From contig MGRY01000158.1 of the NCBI GenBank assembly GCA_001799045.1, forward strand, positions 1 through 5,289: 5,289 nt of DNA, given 5' to 3'. Shown piece by piece: positions 1 through 4,820 of this stretch. Origin of the DNA: Deltaproteobacteria bacterium RIFCSPLOWO2_02_56_12 (GTDB lineage: Bacteria; Desulfobacterota; Binatia; UBA9968). The notes under the pieces are model-generated. The model was not told where the DNA came from and searched no databases. It worked only from the letters and a program-made list of their open reading frames with translations. Position numbers and translations under genes: made by a program. The number at the start of each line of letters is the position of its first letter. Within the stretch, counting starts at the first letter, position 1.

Positions 1-173
1 CACTACCACTACTCTCACACCCACAGCTACCTCCGCCTCCACCGCCAGCACAAGAGCCAGCACATTGCGCATCAGCTAACTGGCTTACCAAAGCAGACGA
101 CAAAGCCAGCGCAGCGCCGAGTTTGAGAACTGCCTGTTTTGAGATTCTGCCTTCTGACCTGCCCCCCCCTCAT
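1..173 (-). CDS. Possible small exported Cys/Gly-rich peptide, partial, start unresolved
   Basis: A reading frame on the minus strand, in the same frame as hicB and directly after its stop, is open from about 169 to the left edge. From 157 down it encodes a basic n-region (SEGRISKQAVLK), a hydrophobic stretch (LGAALALSSALVSQL), an AxA-like cleavage site (ADA, then Q), and a low-complexity tail containing CAGSCAGGGGGGSCGC followed by ESSGS. Signal peptide plus Cys/Gly-rich tail resembles a secreted small peptide or a peptide-modification (RiPP-type) precursor core, but I cannot name a family. No in-frame ATG, GTG or TTG follows the hicB stop before the hydrophobic core. The ATG at 173-171 overlaps the hicB stop as ATGA. 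It would enter this frame only if the G run at 162-169 had seven rather than eight G, or if slippage occurs there. As written, that ATG gives an unremarkable 33-residue ORF ending at 72. The coding call rests on composition and signal-peptide shape only. Confidence 0.4.
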
Positions 174-496
174 GAGGCGAGCTTTAGAGTGACAAGGCGA
201 TTTAAAGAAACCTTCTGCGATTTGGCCTCGAAGTCCAATTCCCGGTGGAGTTCGGGAGGAACGCGTACGACAAACTTCCCGCTATAGCGCCGTTTATCAA
301 TGGGTTCAGGAATTTCCCGCTTTTCCTTTTTAGCGACCTCTATCCATAACTGGGCCGCCTTTTTTGCCTCCTTGGTGGCGGCCTCGGGAGTTGGGCCGTC
401 GGCCATGCACCCGGGGAGCTCGGGGACCTCGGCAATATAAGAAGAATCCTCGTCGCTCCAGCGAATTACGATCCGGTAAGGGAAAGGCTCAGCCAT
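170..496 (-). CDS. hicB: HicB-family antitoxin
   Basis: Antitoxin of a type II HicAB pair, 108 aa. It is expected to bind and block the HicA mRNA interferase and to repress its own operon. Residues about 6-65 form the HicB N-terminal domain: an RIVIRW strand, the acidic DEDSSYIAEVPELPGC stretch typical of HicB, then GPTPEAATKEAKKA. Residues about 72-106 (GKFVVRVPPELHRELDFEAK, then a SLNRLV segment) look like the Arc/ribbon-helix-helix DNA-binding module found at the C terminus of many HicB proteins. The start ATG at 496-494 is supported by an AGGAG Shine-Dalgarno at 510-506 that lies inside the last codons of hicA. Only three bases separate the hicA stop from this start, so translation is probably coupled. 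The stop TGA (172-170) overlaps an ATG. The family call is strong; the DNA target is inferred. Confidence 0.92.
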   Translation of the reverse strand: MAEPFPYRIVIRWSDEDSSYIAEVPELPGCMADGPTPEAATKEAKKAAQLWIEVAKKEKREIPEPIDKRRYSGKFVVRVPPELHRELDFEAKSQKVSLNRLVTLKLAS

Positions 497-499
497 GAT

Positions 500-742
500 T
501 TATTTCTCCTTTAGCAAACCGTACTTGTCAATCAGACCCACAACCTGCCGCACCTGATAAGGTTTGGCCATTCTACCCTTTGGTTGGAGATTTATTATTT
601 CAACGACTCCCTTGCGTGAATAAACATGGTGGCTACCACGAATACGCCTGAGCCGAAAGCCCGCTTTTTCGGCTAATTGTTGGAGCTCCCTGAAGGTGAA
701 AGACTGAGGATTATTTCTCGCCCGCTCAAGGAGTCCGTTCAT
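500..742 (-). CDS. hicA: HicA-family mRNA interferase toxin
   Basis: Toxin of the HicAB pair, 80 aa, about the normal size for this family. HicA proteins have a small dsRNA-binding-like fold and cleave mRNA with a conserved histidine. Visible features are the N-terminal helices (FTFRELQQLAEKAGFRLRR), the diagnostic GSHHVY motif with the likely catalytic histidine at residue 38, the strand VVEIINLQP, and a basic C-terminal helix (AKPYQVRQVVGLIDKYGLL). The QPKGRMAKPYQVRQ tail fits a divergent HicA subgroup rather than the classic YcfA ending. Toxin-first order is the usual one for HicAB. No Shine-Dalgarno precedes the ATG at 742-740; the bases just upstream are a T run, so initiation may be weak. 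The end of the gene carries the Shine-Dalgarno of hicB. Confidence 0.9.
   Translation of the reverse strand: MNGLLERARNNPQSFTFRELQQLAEKAGFRLRRIRGSHHVYSRKGVVEIINLQPKGRMAKPYQVRQVVGLIDKYGLLKEK
505..511 (-). promoter_or_regulatory. Ribosome binding site of hicB inside the hicA 3' end
   Basis: On the minus strand the last codons of hicA read AAG GAG AAA TAA, supplying an AGGAG Shine-Dalgarno about nine bases before the hicB ATG at 496. It fixes the hicB start and suggests that antitoxin translation is coupled to toxin translation. Confidence 0.7.
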
Positions 743-752
743 TAAAAAACAG

Positions 753-766
753 TATCATTAATGATA
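753..766. promoter_or_regulatory. Perfect palindrome, probable HicB operator
   Basis: TATCATTAATGATA is a perfect 14-bp inverted repeat 11 bp upstream of the hicA start codon. Ribbon-helix-helix antitoxins bind palindromic operators in their own promoters, and hicB here has such a domain at its C terminus. The site overlaps the proposed -10 element and transcription start, so occupancy should block RNA polymerase. The palindrome is seen directly; its use as an operator is inferred. Confidence 0.6.
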
Positions 767-792
767 TTAACTCGCAAACCTCTCCTTGTTCA
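764..792 (-). promoter_or_regulatory. Candidate sigma-70 promoter of hicAB
   Basis: Reading the minus strand, TGAACA (792-787, four of six matches to TTGACA) is followed after 17 bp by TAATAT (769-764, four of six matches to TATAAT). TATCAT (766-761, five of six) is an alternative -10 with a long spacer. The position, overlapping the palindrome and just upstream of hicA, supports the call more than the consensus scores do. A start near 757 would leave a leader of only about 15 nt. Confidence 0.4.
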
Positions 793-853
793 TCCGGGGA
801 TCAAATCGGAGATTCGATTGCGGTCGGGAGCGTTTTCCTGCTAATTAAAAGTC

Positions 854-1744
854 ATGACTGGGGATCTGCAGACAGGTGTGTTCTACGCCCTCGTATCCGG
901 CGCGCTCTGGGGAATCGGACCGCTATTACTCAAAAGGGGAATGACGCTGTCGAACGTGAGCACGGCCACTCTCATCGAGCAGTATGTTTCTGTCATGGTT
1001 TTGCTGCTCATCTCGGCTTTTCGGGGAGAGCTATTTCTTCTGGATTTCTCCGGCAGGGGTTTTTGGGCTTTCGTTGCCGCCGGCACAGTCGGAGCAAGCT
1101 TCGGAAAGATCTTCTACTATAAAGGCATCGATAGAGTCGGGGCTTCCAAGTCCACCTCGGTCAAGAACAGCTCTCCGCTTCTCACGGTGCTTTTGGCCGT
1201 TATCCTCTTAGGTGAGGAATTGACCCTTGCCGCTGCTGTCGGGTCTATTTTGATCGTTATCGGCATCCTGGTGCTTTCTCGAGTCGAGGTCAAAGGCGGG
1301 GAGAGGCCAAGCAGGATTAGTTACTTCTTTTACCCGCTTATGGCGGCGCTCTGCTTCGGGATCAATCCAATTTTTAAGAAGATAGGGATCAACGCCAGCA
1401 GCCTGCCGACGCTCGGCGCCACGATCTCCCAGTCCACAGCCCTCGTCGTGATGCTCACCGCCGGTCGCTTCCTTAAGATCAAGCCAAAATGGGAGCGGAT
1501 TCCAACGCAAAGCCTCATTCTATTTTCTCTTTCCGGCGTGACGGAAGCCCTGGGCTCTTTGTTTACGTTCTTTGCCCTGGTTTATGCCCCGGCGGTTTTG
1601 GTCACGCCGATCTGGCGCGTCTCGCCCCTGGTAACGTTTGTCCTTGCCCGTTTTACTCTTAGAGGAGTCGAGGTGGTCACCCTGAGGGATGGGGTAGCCG
1701 CGAGCTTTATCGTTGGTGGAATCTTTGTTCTTAGCCAGGGTTGA
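854..1744 (+). CDS. EamA-family (DMT superfamily) inner-membrane permease
   Basis: Integral membrane protein of 296 aa, the usual size for drug/metabolite transporter permeases, with the family's duplicated five-helix architecture. Hydrophobic segments lie at about residues 7-28, 38-56, 70-89, 104-120 and 123-142 (first EamA repeat), and 156-174, 185-203, 218-240, 243-265 and 278-294 (second repeat). Family signatures include ALWGIGPLLLKRG near the N terminus and NSSPLLTVLLAVILLGEEL closing the first repeat, echoed by WRVSPLVTFVLARFTLRGVE in the second. Members export or import small metabolites such as amino acids, nucleosides or drugs; the substrate cannot be read here. A TAA at 842-844 in frame limits the start to ATG 854, although no Shine-Dalgarno is visible there. 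It is divergent from hicAB, and a 113-bp gap with its own candidate promoter separates it from the next gene. Confidence 0.88.
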   Translation: MTGDLQTGVFYALVSGALWGIGPLLLKRGMTLSNVSTATLIEQYVSVMVLLLISAFRGELFLLDFSGRGFWAFVAAGTVGASFGKIFYYKGIDRVGASKSTSVKNSSPLLTVLLAVILLGEELTLAAAVGSILIVIGILVLSRVEVKGGERPSRISYFFYPLMAALCFGINPIFKKIGINASSLPTLGATISQSTALVVMLTAGRFLKIKPKWERIPTQSLILFSLSGVTEALGSLFTFFALVYAPAVLVTPIWRVSPLVTFVLARFTLRGVEVVTLRDGVAASFIVGGIFVLSQG

Positions 1745-1763
1745 TGGGGCTCGGATAAGAAGG

Positions 1764-1790
1764 TTGACACTTTTTCGGCGGCAAGATAAA
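1764..1790 (+). promoter_or_regulatory. Candidate sigma-70 promoter for the hydrolase/racemase-like unit
   Basis: A perfect TTGACA -35 hexamer (1764-1769) is followed after a short 15-bp spacer by GATAAA (1785-1790, four of six matches to TATAAT). It lies in the gap after the permease gene, about 70 bp before the start at 1858. The short spacer and imperfect -10 keep confidence modest. Confidence 0.35.
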
Positions 1791-1857
1791 GCTTGGCGCA
1801 TCGCGGATAGGGACAAACCAACATCGGAGTCCAAGAGTTCTCAACCCGGAGGCGTCT

Positions 1858-2682
1858 ATGGCAGGAAAAAAATCACCCGGGGTCCGATCTTCATCGGTCC
1901 GATTCGGCAGCGGCATCACTGCCTTTCGCGCCCTGCCCAAGGCCAAAGCGAGTCGGCCGGCGGTCATCCTTCTCCATGAGAGATATGGCATTGTCCGGCA
2001 CACCAAAGATCTTACCCTGAAGCTCGCCCAGGCGGGTTATGTAGGCCTTGCGCCGGATCTCTTTTCCCGCTTCACGGGCGACAAAAAGGCCTTGCAGAAA
2101 GGTGATGTCAGAGTAGAGCCGAAAGACGATGAAGTGATCCAGGATCTGGGCGAAGCGATCGACTATTTGAGAAAGCTGGAAGCCGTGGATTCTTCCCGCA
2201 TTGCGGTTGTCGGTATTTGCCAAACCGGGCGCCATTCCCTGCTGCTTACGGCACATAGAAAAGATCTCTCCTCTTGCATTGTTTATTTTGGCGCCGTAGG
2301 AGGAAAAGAGTGGGCGACGGACGAGTTCAGGCCGGAGCCCATTGAAAGCCTCATCTCAAAGCTTTCCTGCCCCCTGCTGGGAGTTTTCGGCGAGGCGGAC
2401 CATATCATCTCAGTTGATGATGTCCTTAGATTCCGCGCTTGTCTTGAAAAGGAGAAAAAGAGCTACCACGTCCGGATTTACCGCGATGCCCCGCATGGCT
2501 GGCTCAACGACACCATGCCGGGAAGATACCGTAAAGAGCAAGCCATAGATGCGTGGAAGCTGCTCCTCTCATTTCTTAAGAAAACCTTCGGCAACGGTTG
2601 GGATAGAAGCCGGATTCTTTGGACTTTTGAGAGCGATTTCTCCCCCGAGTATGATTTTAAGAAAAACGTGAGGAGGGAATAA
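1858..2682 (+). CDS. Dienelactone hydrolase family protein (alpha/beta hydrolase)
   Basis: Predicted cytoplasmic alpha/beta hydrolase, 274 aa, somewhat longer than the roughly 235-250 aa typical of the family. The core begins with VILLHERYG (residues 37-44), matching the HExxG motif whose glutamate (E41) interacts with the nucleophile in dienelactone hydrolase. The nucleophile elbow is GICQTG with C121, a Cys nucleophile as in true dienelactone hydrolases, though the usual GxCxGG has Thr in place of the first Gly of the pair. The triad is completed by D181 (GEADHI) and H213 (APHGW). About 30 residues after the last core helix, rich in aromatic and charged residues (GWDRSRILWTFESDF), form a C-terminal extension of unknown role. 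The start ATG 1858 follows GGAGG at 1848-1852. The gene is very probably co-transcribed with the next one. Hydrolysis of a lactone or ester in a degradative pathway is likely; the substrate is unknown. Confidence 0.88.
   Translation: MAGKKSPGVRSSSVRFGSGITAFRALPKAKASRPAVILLHERYGIVRHTKDLTLKLAQAGYVGLAPDLFSRFTGDKKALQKGDVRVEPKDDEVIQDLGEAIDYLRKLEAVDSSRIAVVGICQTGRHSLLLTAHRKDLSSCIVYFGAVGGKEWATDEFRPEPIESLISKLSCPLLGVFGEADHIISVDDVLRFRACLEKEKKSYHVRIYRDAPHGWLNDTMPGRYRKEQAIDAWKLLLSFLKKTFGNGWDRSRILWTFESDFSPEYDFKKNVRRE
2671..2676 (+). promoter_or_regulatory. Ribosome binding site within the hydrolase 3' end
   Basis: AGGAGG within the last sense codons of the hydrolase gene sits nine bases before the ATG at 2686. 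It fixes that start and implies translational coupling across the 3-bp gap. Confidence 0.75.
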
Positions 2683-2685
2683 GAG

Positions 2686-3402
2686 ATGAGGGGTTGGAGA
2701 GGTCAGATCGGGGCGGTGACTCCCACACACCTCGATATTGCCGGAGATTGGTTCAAGGTGGTGCCGGAGGGGGTGAATGTTGTCTTCGCCACGCTGGGAG
2801 TGGAGGAGCACACACCCAAAGAGTTTGCGAAGGCCAAAGAGGTTGTGGAACAGGCCGCGCGCGGGCTCATAAAGCTGGGCGCCGGAGCGGTCGTCCTTGG
2901 CGGTTCCCCCTTGGTCACTTTAGACGAGGGTGAAGGGATAGGAGGGTTGGCGCGGGAGCTTGAGAAGGAGACCGGCATTCCCCTGATAACCGGCCAGGAT
3001 GCCGCTGTGCTGGCCCTGCGCTCTTTAGGAGTAAAGAAACTTCTTCTCGTAACCCCCTACAAGGAGAGTCTAAACCAGGGCATGAAGAACCATCTAGAGA
3101 AAAGCGGCTTTCAGGTTCTTTGTCTTAAGAGCGCCCTTTGCCCGGGTCCTAGGGAGATGGCCAAGCTTCCGCCGGAGATTCCCTATCGCCTTGCCAGGGA
3201 GGCATTTCAACAGGCCCCGAGCGCCGACGGCATCTACATCCCCAACCCGAAATGGCAGGCGATGGAGATCATCGAACCGCTGGAGGAGGATTTGAAAATC
3301 CCCGTGGTGACGACTGTTCAGGCCTCGGCCTGGTGGGGGCTAAAAAAGATCGCCGTCAAAGAGGCAAGGCCTGGTTACGGCAGGCTGATGAGTATTATCT
3401 GA
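2686..3402 (+). CDS. Asp/Glu racemase superfamily protein, maleate isomerase/arylmalonate decarboxylase-like, lacking both family cysteines
   Basis: Protein of 238 aa with the layout of the maleate cis-trans isomerase/arylmalonate decarboxylase branch of the Asp/Glu racemase superfamily. The N-terminal IGAVTPT matches the family's G-x-x-x-P opening. GAGAVVLGGSPLVTL (66-79) occupies the first active-site loop, LLLVTPYKESLNQGMKNHLE (119-138) is the strongly conserved TPYxxxLN segment, and PYRLAREAF follows. ADGIYIPNPKWQAMEIIEPL (180-199) then IPVVTTVQASAWWGLK occupies the second loop and the following QA-x-W region. Family enzymes use one or two cysteines in these loops. Here the first loop reads LGGSP and the second IPNPKW, and the only cysteines (146 and 152) lie elsewhere. 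It may have a changed mechanism or a non-catalytic binding role. It lies 3 bp after the hydrolase gene and probably acts in the same pathway, perhaps on a carboxylic or dicarboxylic acid. Fold confidence is high and activity uncertain. Confidence 0.82.
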   Translation: MRGWRGQIGAVTPTHLDIAGDWFKVVPEGVNVVFATLGVEEHTPKEFAKAKEVVEQAARGLIKLGAGAVVLGGSPLVTLDEGEGIGGLARELEKETGIPLITGQDAAVLALRSLGVKKLLLVTPYKESLNQGMKNHLEKSGFQVLCLKSALCPGPREMAKLPPEIPYRLAREAFQQAPSADGIYIPNPKWQAMEIIEPLEEDLKIPVVTTVQASAWWGLKKIAVKEARPGYGRLMSII

Positions 3403-3451
3403 TAACTAAGGAAGCACGGCTGATAAAAGGAGGCCCAGACCTCTCGTCGGC

Positions 3452-3478
3452 TTGACAGTCCGGCGAGCGCATGATAAT
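3452..3478 (+). promoter_or_regulatory. Candidate promoter of the SAM-riboswitch operon
   Basis: A perfect TTGACA (3452-3457) is followed after 15 bp by GATAAT (3473-3478, five of six matches to TATAAT). A transcript from here would begin near 3485 and include the whole SAM aptamer. The spacer is shorter than optimal. An inverted repeat, TCCGGC (3459-3464) and GCCGGA (3483-3488), brackets the -10 and could be a regulator site or chance. Confidence 0.5.
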
Positions 3479-3498
3479 TTTTGCCGGAGTTCGTAAGT

Positions 3499-3523
3499 GG
3501 AGGCTGTGCGCTGCACTTCCTCC
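3499..3523 (+). other. Leader hairpin upstream of the riboswitch
   Basis: GGAGG (3499-3503) pairs with CCTCC (3519-3523) and GTGC (3506-3509) with GCAC (3513-3516), around a 2x2 internal loop and a three-base apical loop. No U-run follows, so it is not a terminator. It lies between the candidate promoter and the SAM aptamer; any role in folding or RNA stability is speculative. Confidence 0.35.
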
Positions 3524-3540
3524 CGTAATAAGCGCTTCTA

Positions 3541-3648
3541 TCTTATCAAGAGTGGGGGAGGGACAAGCCCTGTGAACCCACGGCAACCGGTCCCGAAAGG
3601 GATGTATGGTGCCAACTCTTGCGGGGAAAGTCGCCCCGACAGATGAGA
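3541..3648 (+). promoter_or_regulatory. SAM-I riboswitch (S-box leader) aptamer
   Basis: The sequence follows the S-box consensus closely. TCTTATC (3541-3547) pairs with GATGAGA (3642-3648) as P1, with one G-U pair. After P1 come AAGAGTGGGGGAGGGA, then GCCC, TGAACCCACGGCAACC, a P3 hairpin TCCC-GAAA-GGGA (3591-3602), GGTGCCAACTC (3609-3619), a P4 hairpin GGGG/CCCC (3623-3626 with 3634-3637), and GACAGATGAG closing the four-way junction. S-box RNAs bind S-adenosylmethionine and switch off downstream methionine, cysteine or SAM genes when SAM is plentiful. Here the aptamer is followed by an intrinsic terminator and then by an E1-like/cysteine desulfurase gene pair. An ORF starting at ATG 3619 would begin inside this RNA and is not credible. 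Confidence 0.95.
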
Positions 3649-3690
3649 CGAAAGCGAAGGAGTTATTCTTTGACCTCTTCGACGCGTCTC
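3645..3690 (+). promoter_or_regulatory. Predicted antiterminator of the SAM switch
   Basis: GAGACG (3645-3650) is exactly complementary to CGTCTC (3685-3690), and CGAAG (3655-3659) to CTTCG (3677-3681), forming a nested two-part stem. The outer arm uses the 3' strand of aptamer P1, and both right arms use bases of the terminator hairpin. P1 plus terminator (SAM bound, off) and this antiterminator (SAM free, on) are therefore mutually exclusive. Complementarity was read by eye; energies were not computed. Confidence 0.65.
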
Positions 3691-3704
3691 GAAGAGGTTT
3701 TTTT
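3674..3704 (+). terminator. Intrinsic terminator, riboswitch expression platform
   Basis: CCTCTTCGA (3674-3682) pairs perfectly with TCGAAGAGG (3689-3697) around the loop CGCGTC, followed at once by seven T (3698-3704). It lies 26 bases after the SAM aptamer and 35 bases before the E1-like start codon, the usual arrangement for transcription attenuation by an S-box leader. Confidence 0.93.
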
Positions 3705-3725
3705 GTTCCAGGAGGCGAACCGTCC

Positions 3726-3733
3726 GGAGGAGG
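3726..3733 (+). promoter_or_regulatory. Strong ribosome binding site deciding the GTG start at 3739
   Basis: GGAGGAGG five bases before GTG 3739 sets the start of the E1-like gene. A second AGGAGG at 3710-3715 has no well-placed start codon after it. Confidence 0.8.
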
Positions 3734-3738
3734 CTATT

Positions 3739-4800
3739 GTGATTGATGATAATAGGAAAAGTACCCTCGAACAAGCAGTGATTCCAGCCAGGTACTCCCG
3801 ACAAATCCTGTTCGACGGTATTGGCATGGAAGGTCAAGCGCGCATCATCGCCGCGCGCGTTGCTCTGGTTGGCTGCGGGGCGCTGGGCACGGTTCAGGCA
3901 TCGCTACTGGCGCGCGCGGGGGTTGGAACTCTCCGTATCATCGACCGGGATTTCGTTGAGGAGAGCAACCTGCAGAGGCAGATTCTGTTCGATGAGGACG
4001 ATGTGCGCAATCTTCTGCCCAAGGCGGTGGCAGCGGAGAAGAAGCTCGGCGCCGTCAACTCGCTGGTTCAGGTCGAAGGCCTGGTCGAAGATGTGAATGC
4101 TTCGACCATCGGCAGGTTGCTCGACGGCTTCGACCTGATCGTCGATGGCACCGACAACTTCGACGCCCGCTACCTGATCAACGATTATGCCGTCAAGACC
4201 GGCACTCCCTGGGTTTACGGAGCGTGCGTCGGTTCGTACGGATTAACCTTTCCCATCCTCCCGGGTGAGACTGCGTGCCTGCGGTGCGTGTTCGAGAGCG
4301 CGCCACCGGCGGGTTTTTCTCCTTCCTGCGATACCGCAGGGGTGATCGGCCCGATCGTTGGCACCATTGCTTCCCTGCAGGCCGCGGAAGCCCTCAAGAT
4401 CCTTGCCGGCCGGCGCGACCGGATCAACCGGCGGATCACGGCGCTCGACATCTGGGACAACCGGCGTGATGGGTTCGACCTGCCGCCGCGGGATCCGGGA
4501 TGCATCTGCTGCGGCCGGCATCAATTCGAGTACCTCGATGGCACGCTTGGCGCCGATGCTACCACCCTGTGCGGCCGCAACTCGGTACAAATCCAGAGGC
4601 GTAACGGGGCCCGCTTGGATCTGGACGAGCTGGCGCAACGGCTGGCGCCACTTGGATCCTTCGAGAAGAATCGCTTCCTTCTGCGCGCCGTCATCGACGA
4701 TTATCAGCTCACCGTCTTCGCAAACGGCCGCGCCATTATCAGCGGCACCTACGATCTCGCGCTCGCAAAGTCGCTCTACTCACGCTACGTGGGCGCCTGA
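3739..4800 (+). CDS. ThiF/MoeB/HesA-family E1-like adenylyltransferase, SAM-riboswitch controlled
   Basis: E1-like enzyme, 353 aa from GTG 3739. Such enzymes adenylate the C-terminal Gly-Gly of a ubiquitin-fold sulfur carrier so that it can be converted to a thiocarboxylate. Residues: YSRQILFDGIG at 19-29, the ATP-binding loop GCGALG at 45-50, the DRDFVEESNLQRQ nucleotide/Mg segment at 69-81, PKA at 94-96, DGTDN at 136-140, zinc pairs CLRC (180/183) and CICC (255/258), and C197 in SCDTAGVIGPIVG at the catalytic-cysteine position of ThiF/MOCS3. The last ~95 residues (YLDGTLGADATTLCGRNSVQI to LYSRYVGA) form a C-terminal domain that does not look like rhodanese. The frame is open back to 3619, but that stretch is riboswitch and terminator. 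GGAGGAGG precedes GTG 3739, so this start is chosen. A cysteine desulfurase follows after 20 bp. SAM control favours methionine/homocysteine sulfur transfer (HcyF-like) over thiamine or molybdopterin, by inference. Confidence 0.9.
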   Translation: MIDDNRKSTLEQAVIPARYSRQILFDGIGMEGQARIIAARVALVGCGALGTVQASLLARAGVGTLRIIDRDFVEESNLQRQILFDEDDVRNLLPKAVAAEKKLGAVNSLVQVEGLVEDVNASTIGRLLDGFDLIVDGTDNFDARYLINDYAVKTGTPWVYGACVGSYGLTFPILPGETACLRCVFESAPPAGFSPSCDTAGVIGPIVGTIASLQAAEALKILAGRRDRINRRITALDIWDNRRDGFDLPPRDPGCICCGRHQFEYLDGTLGADATTLCGRNSVQIQRRNGARLDLDELAQRLAPLGSFEKNRFLLRAVIDDYQLTVFANGRAIISGTYDLALAKSLYSRYVGA

Positions 4801-4820
4801 TTCCCACGGAAGAGAATGAC

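Noticed and set aside
72..173. 33-codon ORF from the ATG overlapping the hicB stop on the minus strand
   Set aside because: The product is short, basic and featureless; the neighbouring frame gives a far more protein-like signal-peptide sequence.
801..820. Short inverted repeat AATCG/CGATT between hicA and the permease gene
   Set aside because: Five-bp arms only, with no promoter or T run linked to it.
1881..1903. Direct repeat GGTCCGAT (1881-1888 and 1896-1903) near the start of the hydrolase gene
   Set aside because: Eight bases repeated twice within coding sequence and with no further copies seen; probably chance.
3459..3488. Inverted repeat TCCGGC/GCCGGA with T residues before the right arm, as a terminator for the racemase-like gene
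   Set aside because: The six-bp stem has an 18-base loop, and the T run lies inside the loop rather than after the stem, so it is not an intrinsic terminator.
4243..4638. Long open frames antisense to the E1-like gene, such as the 131-codon frame on the minus strand
   Set aside because: These are shadow frames from high GC at third positions; the sense strand carries all the E1 motifs.
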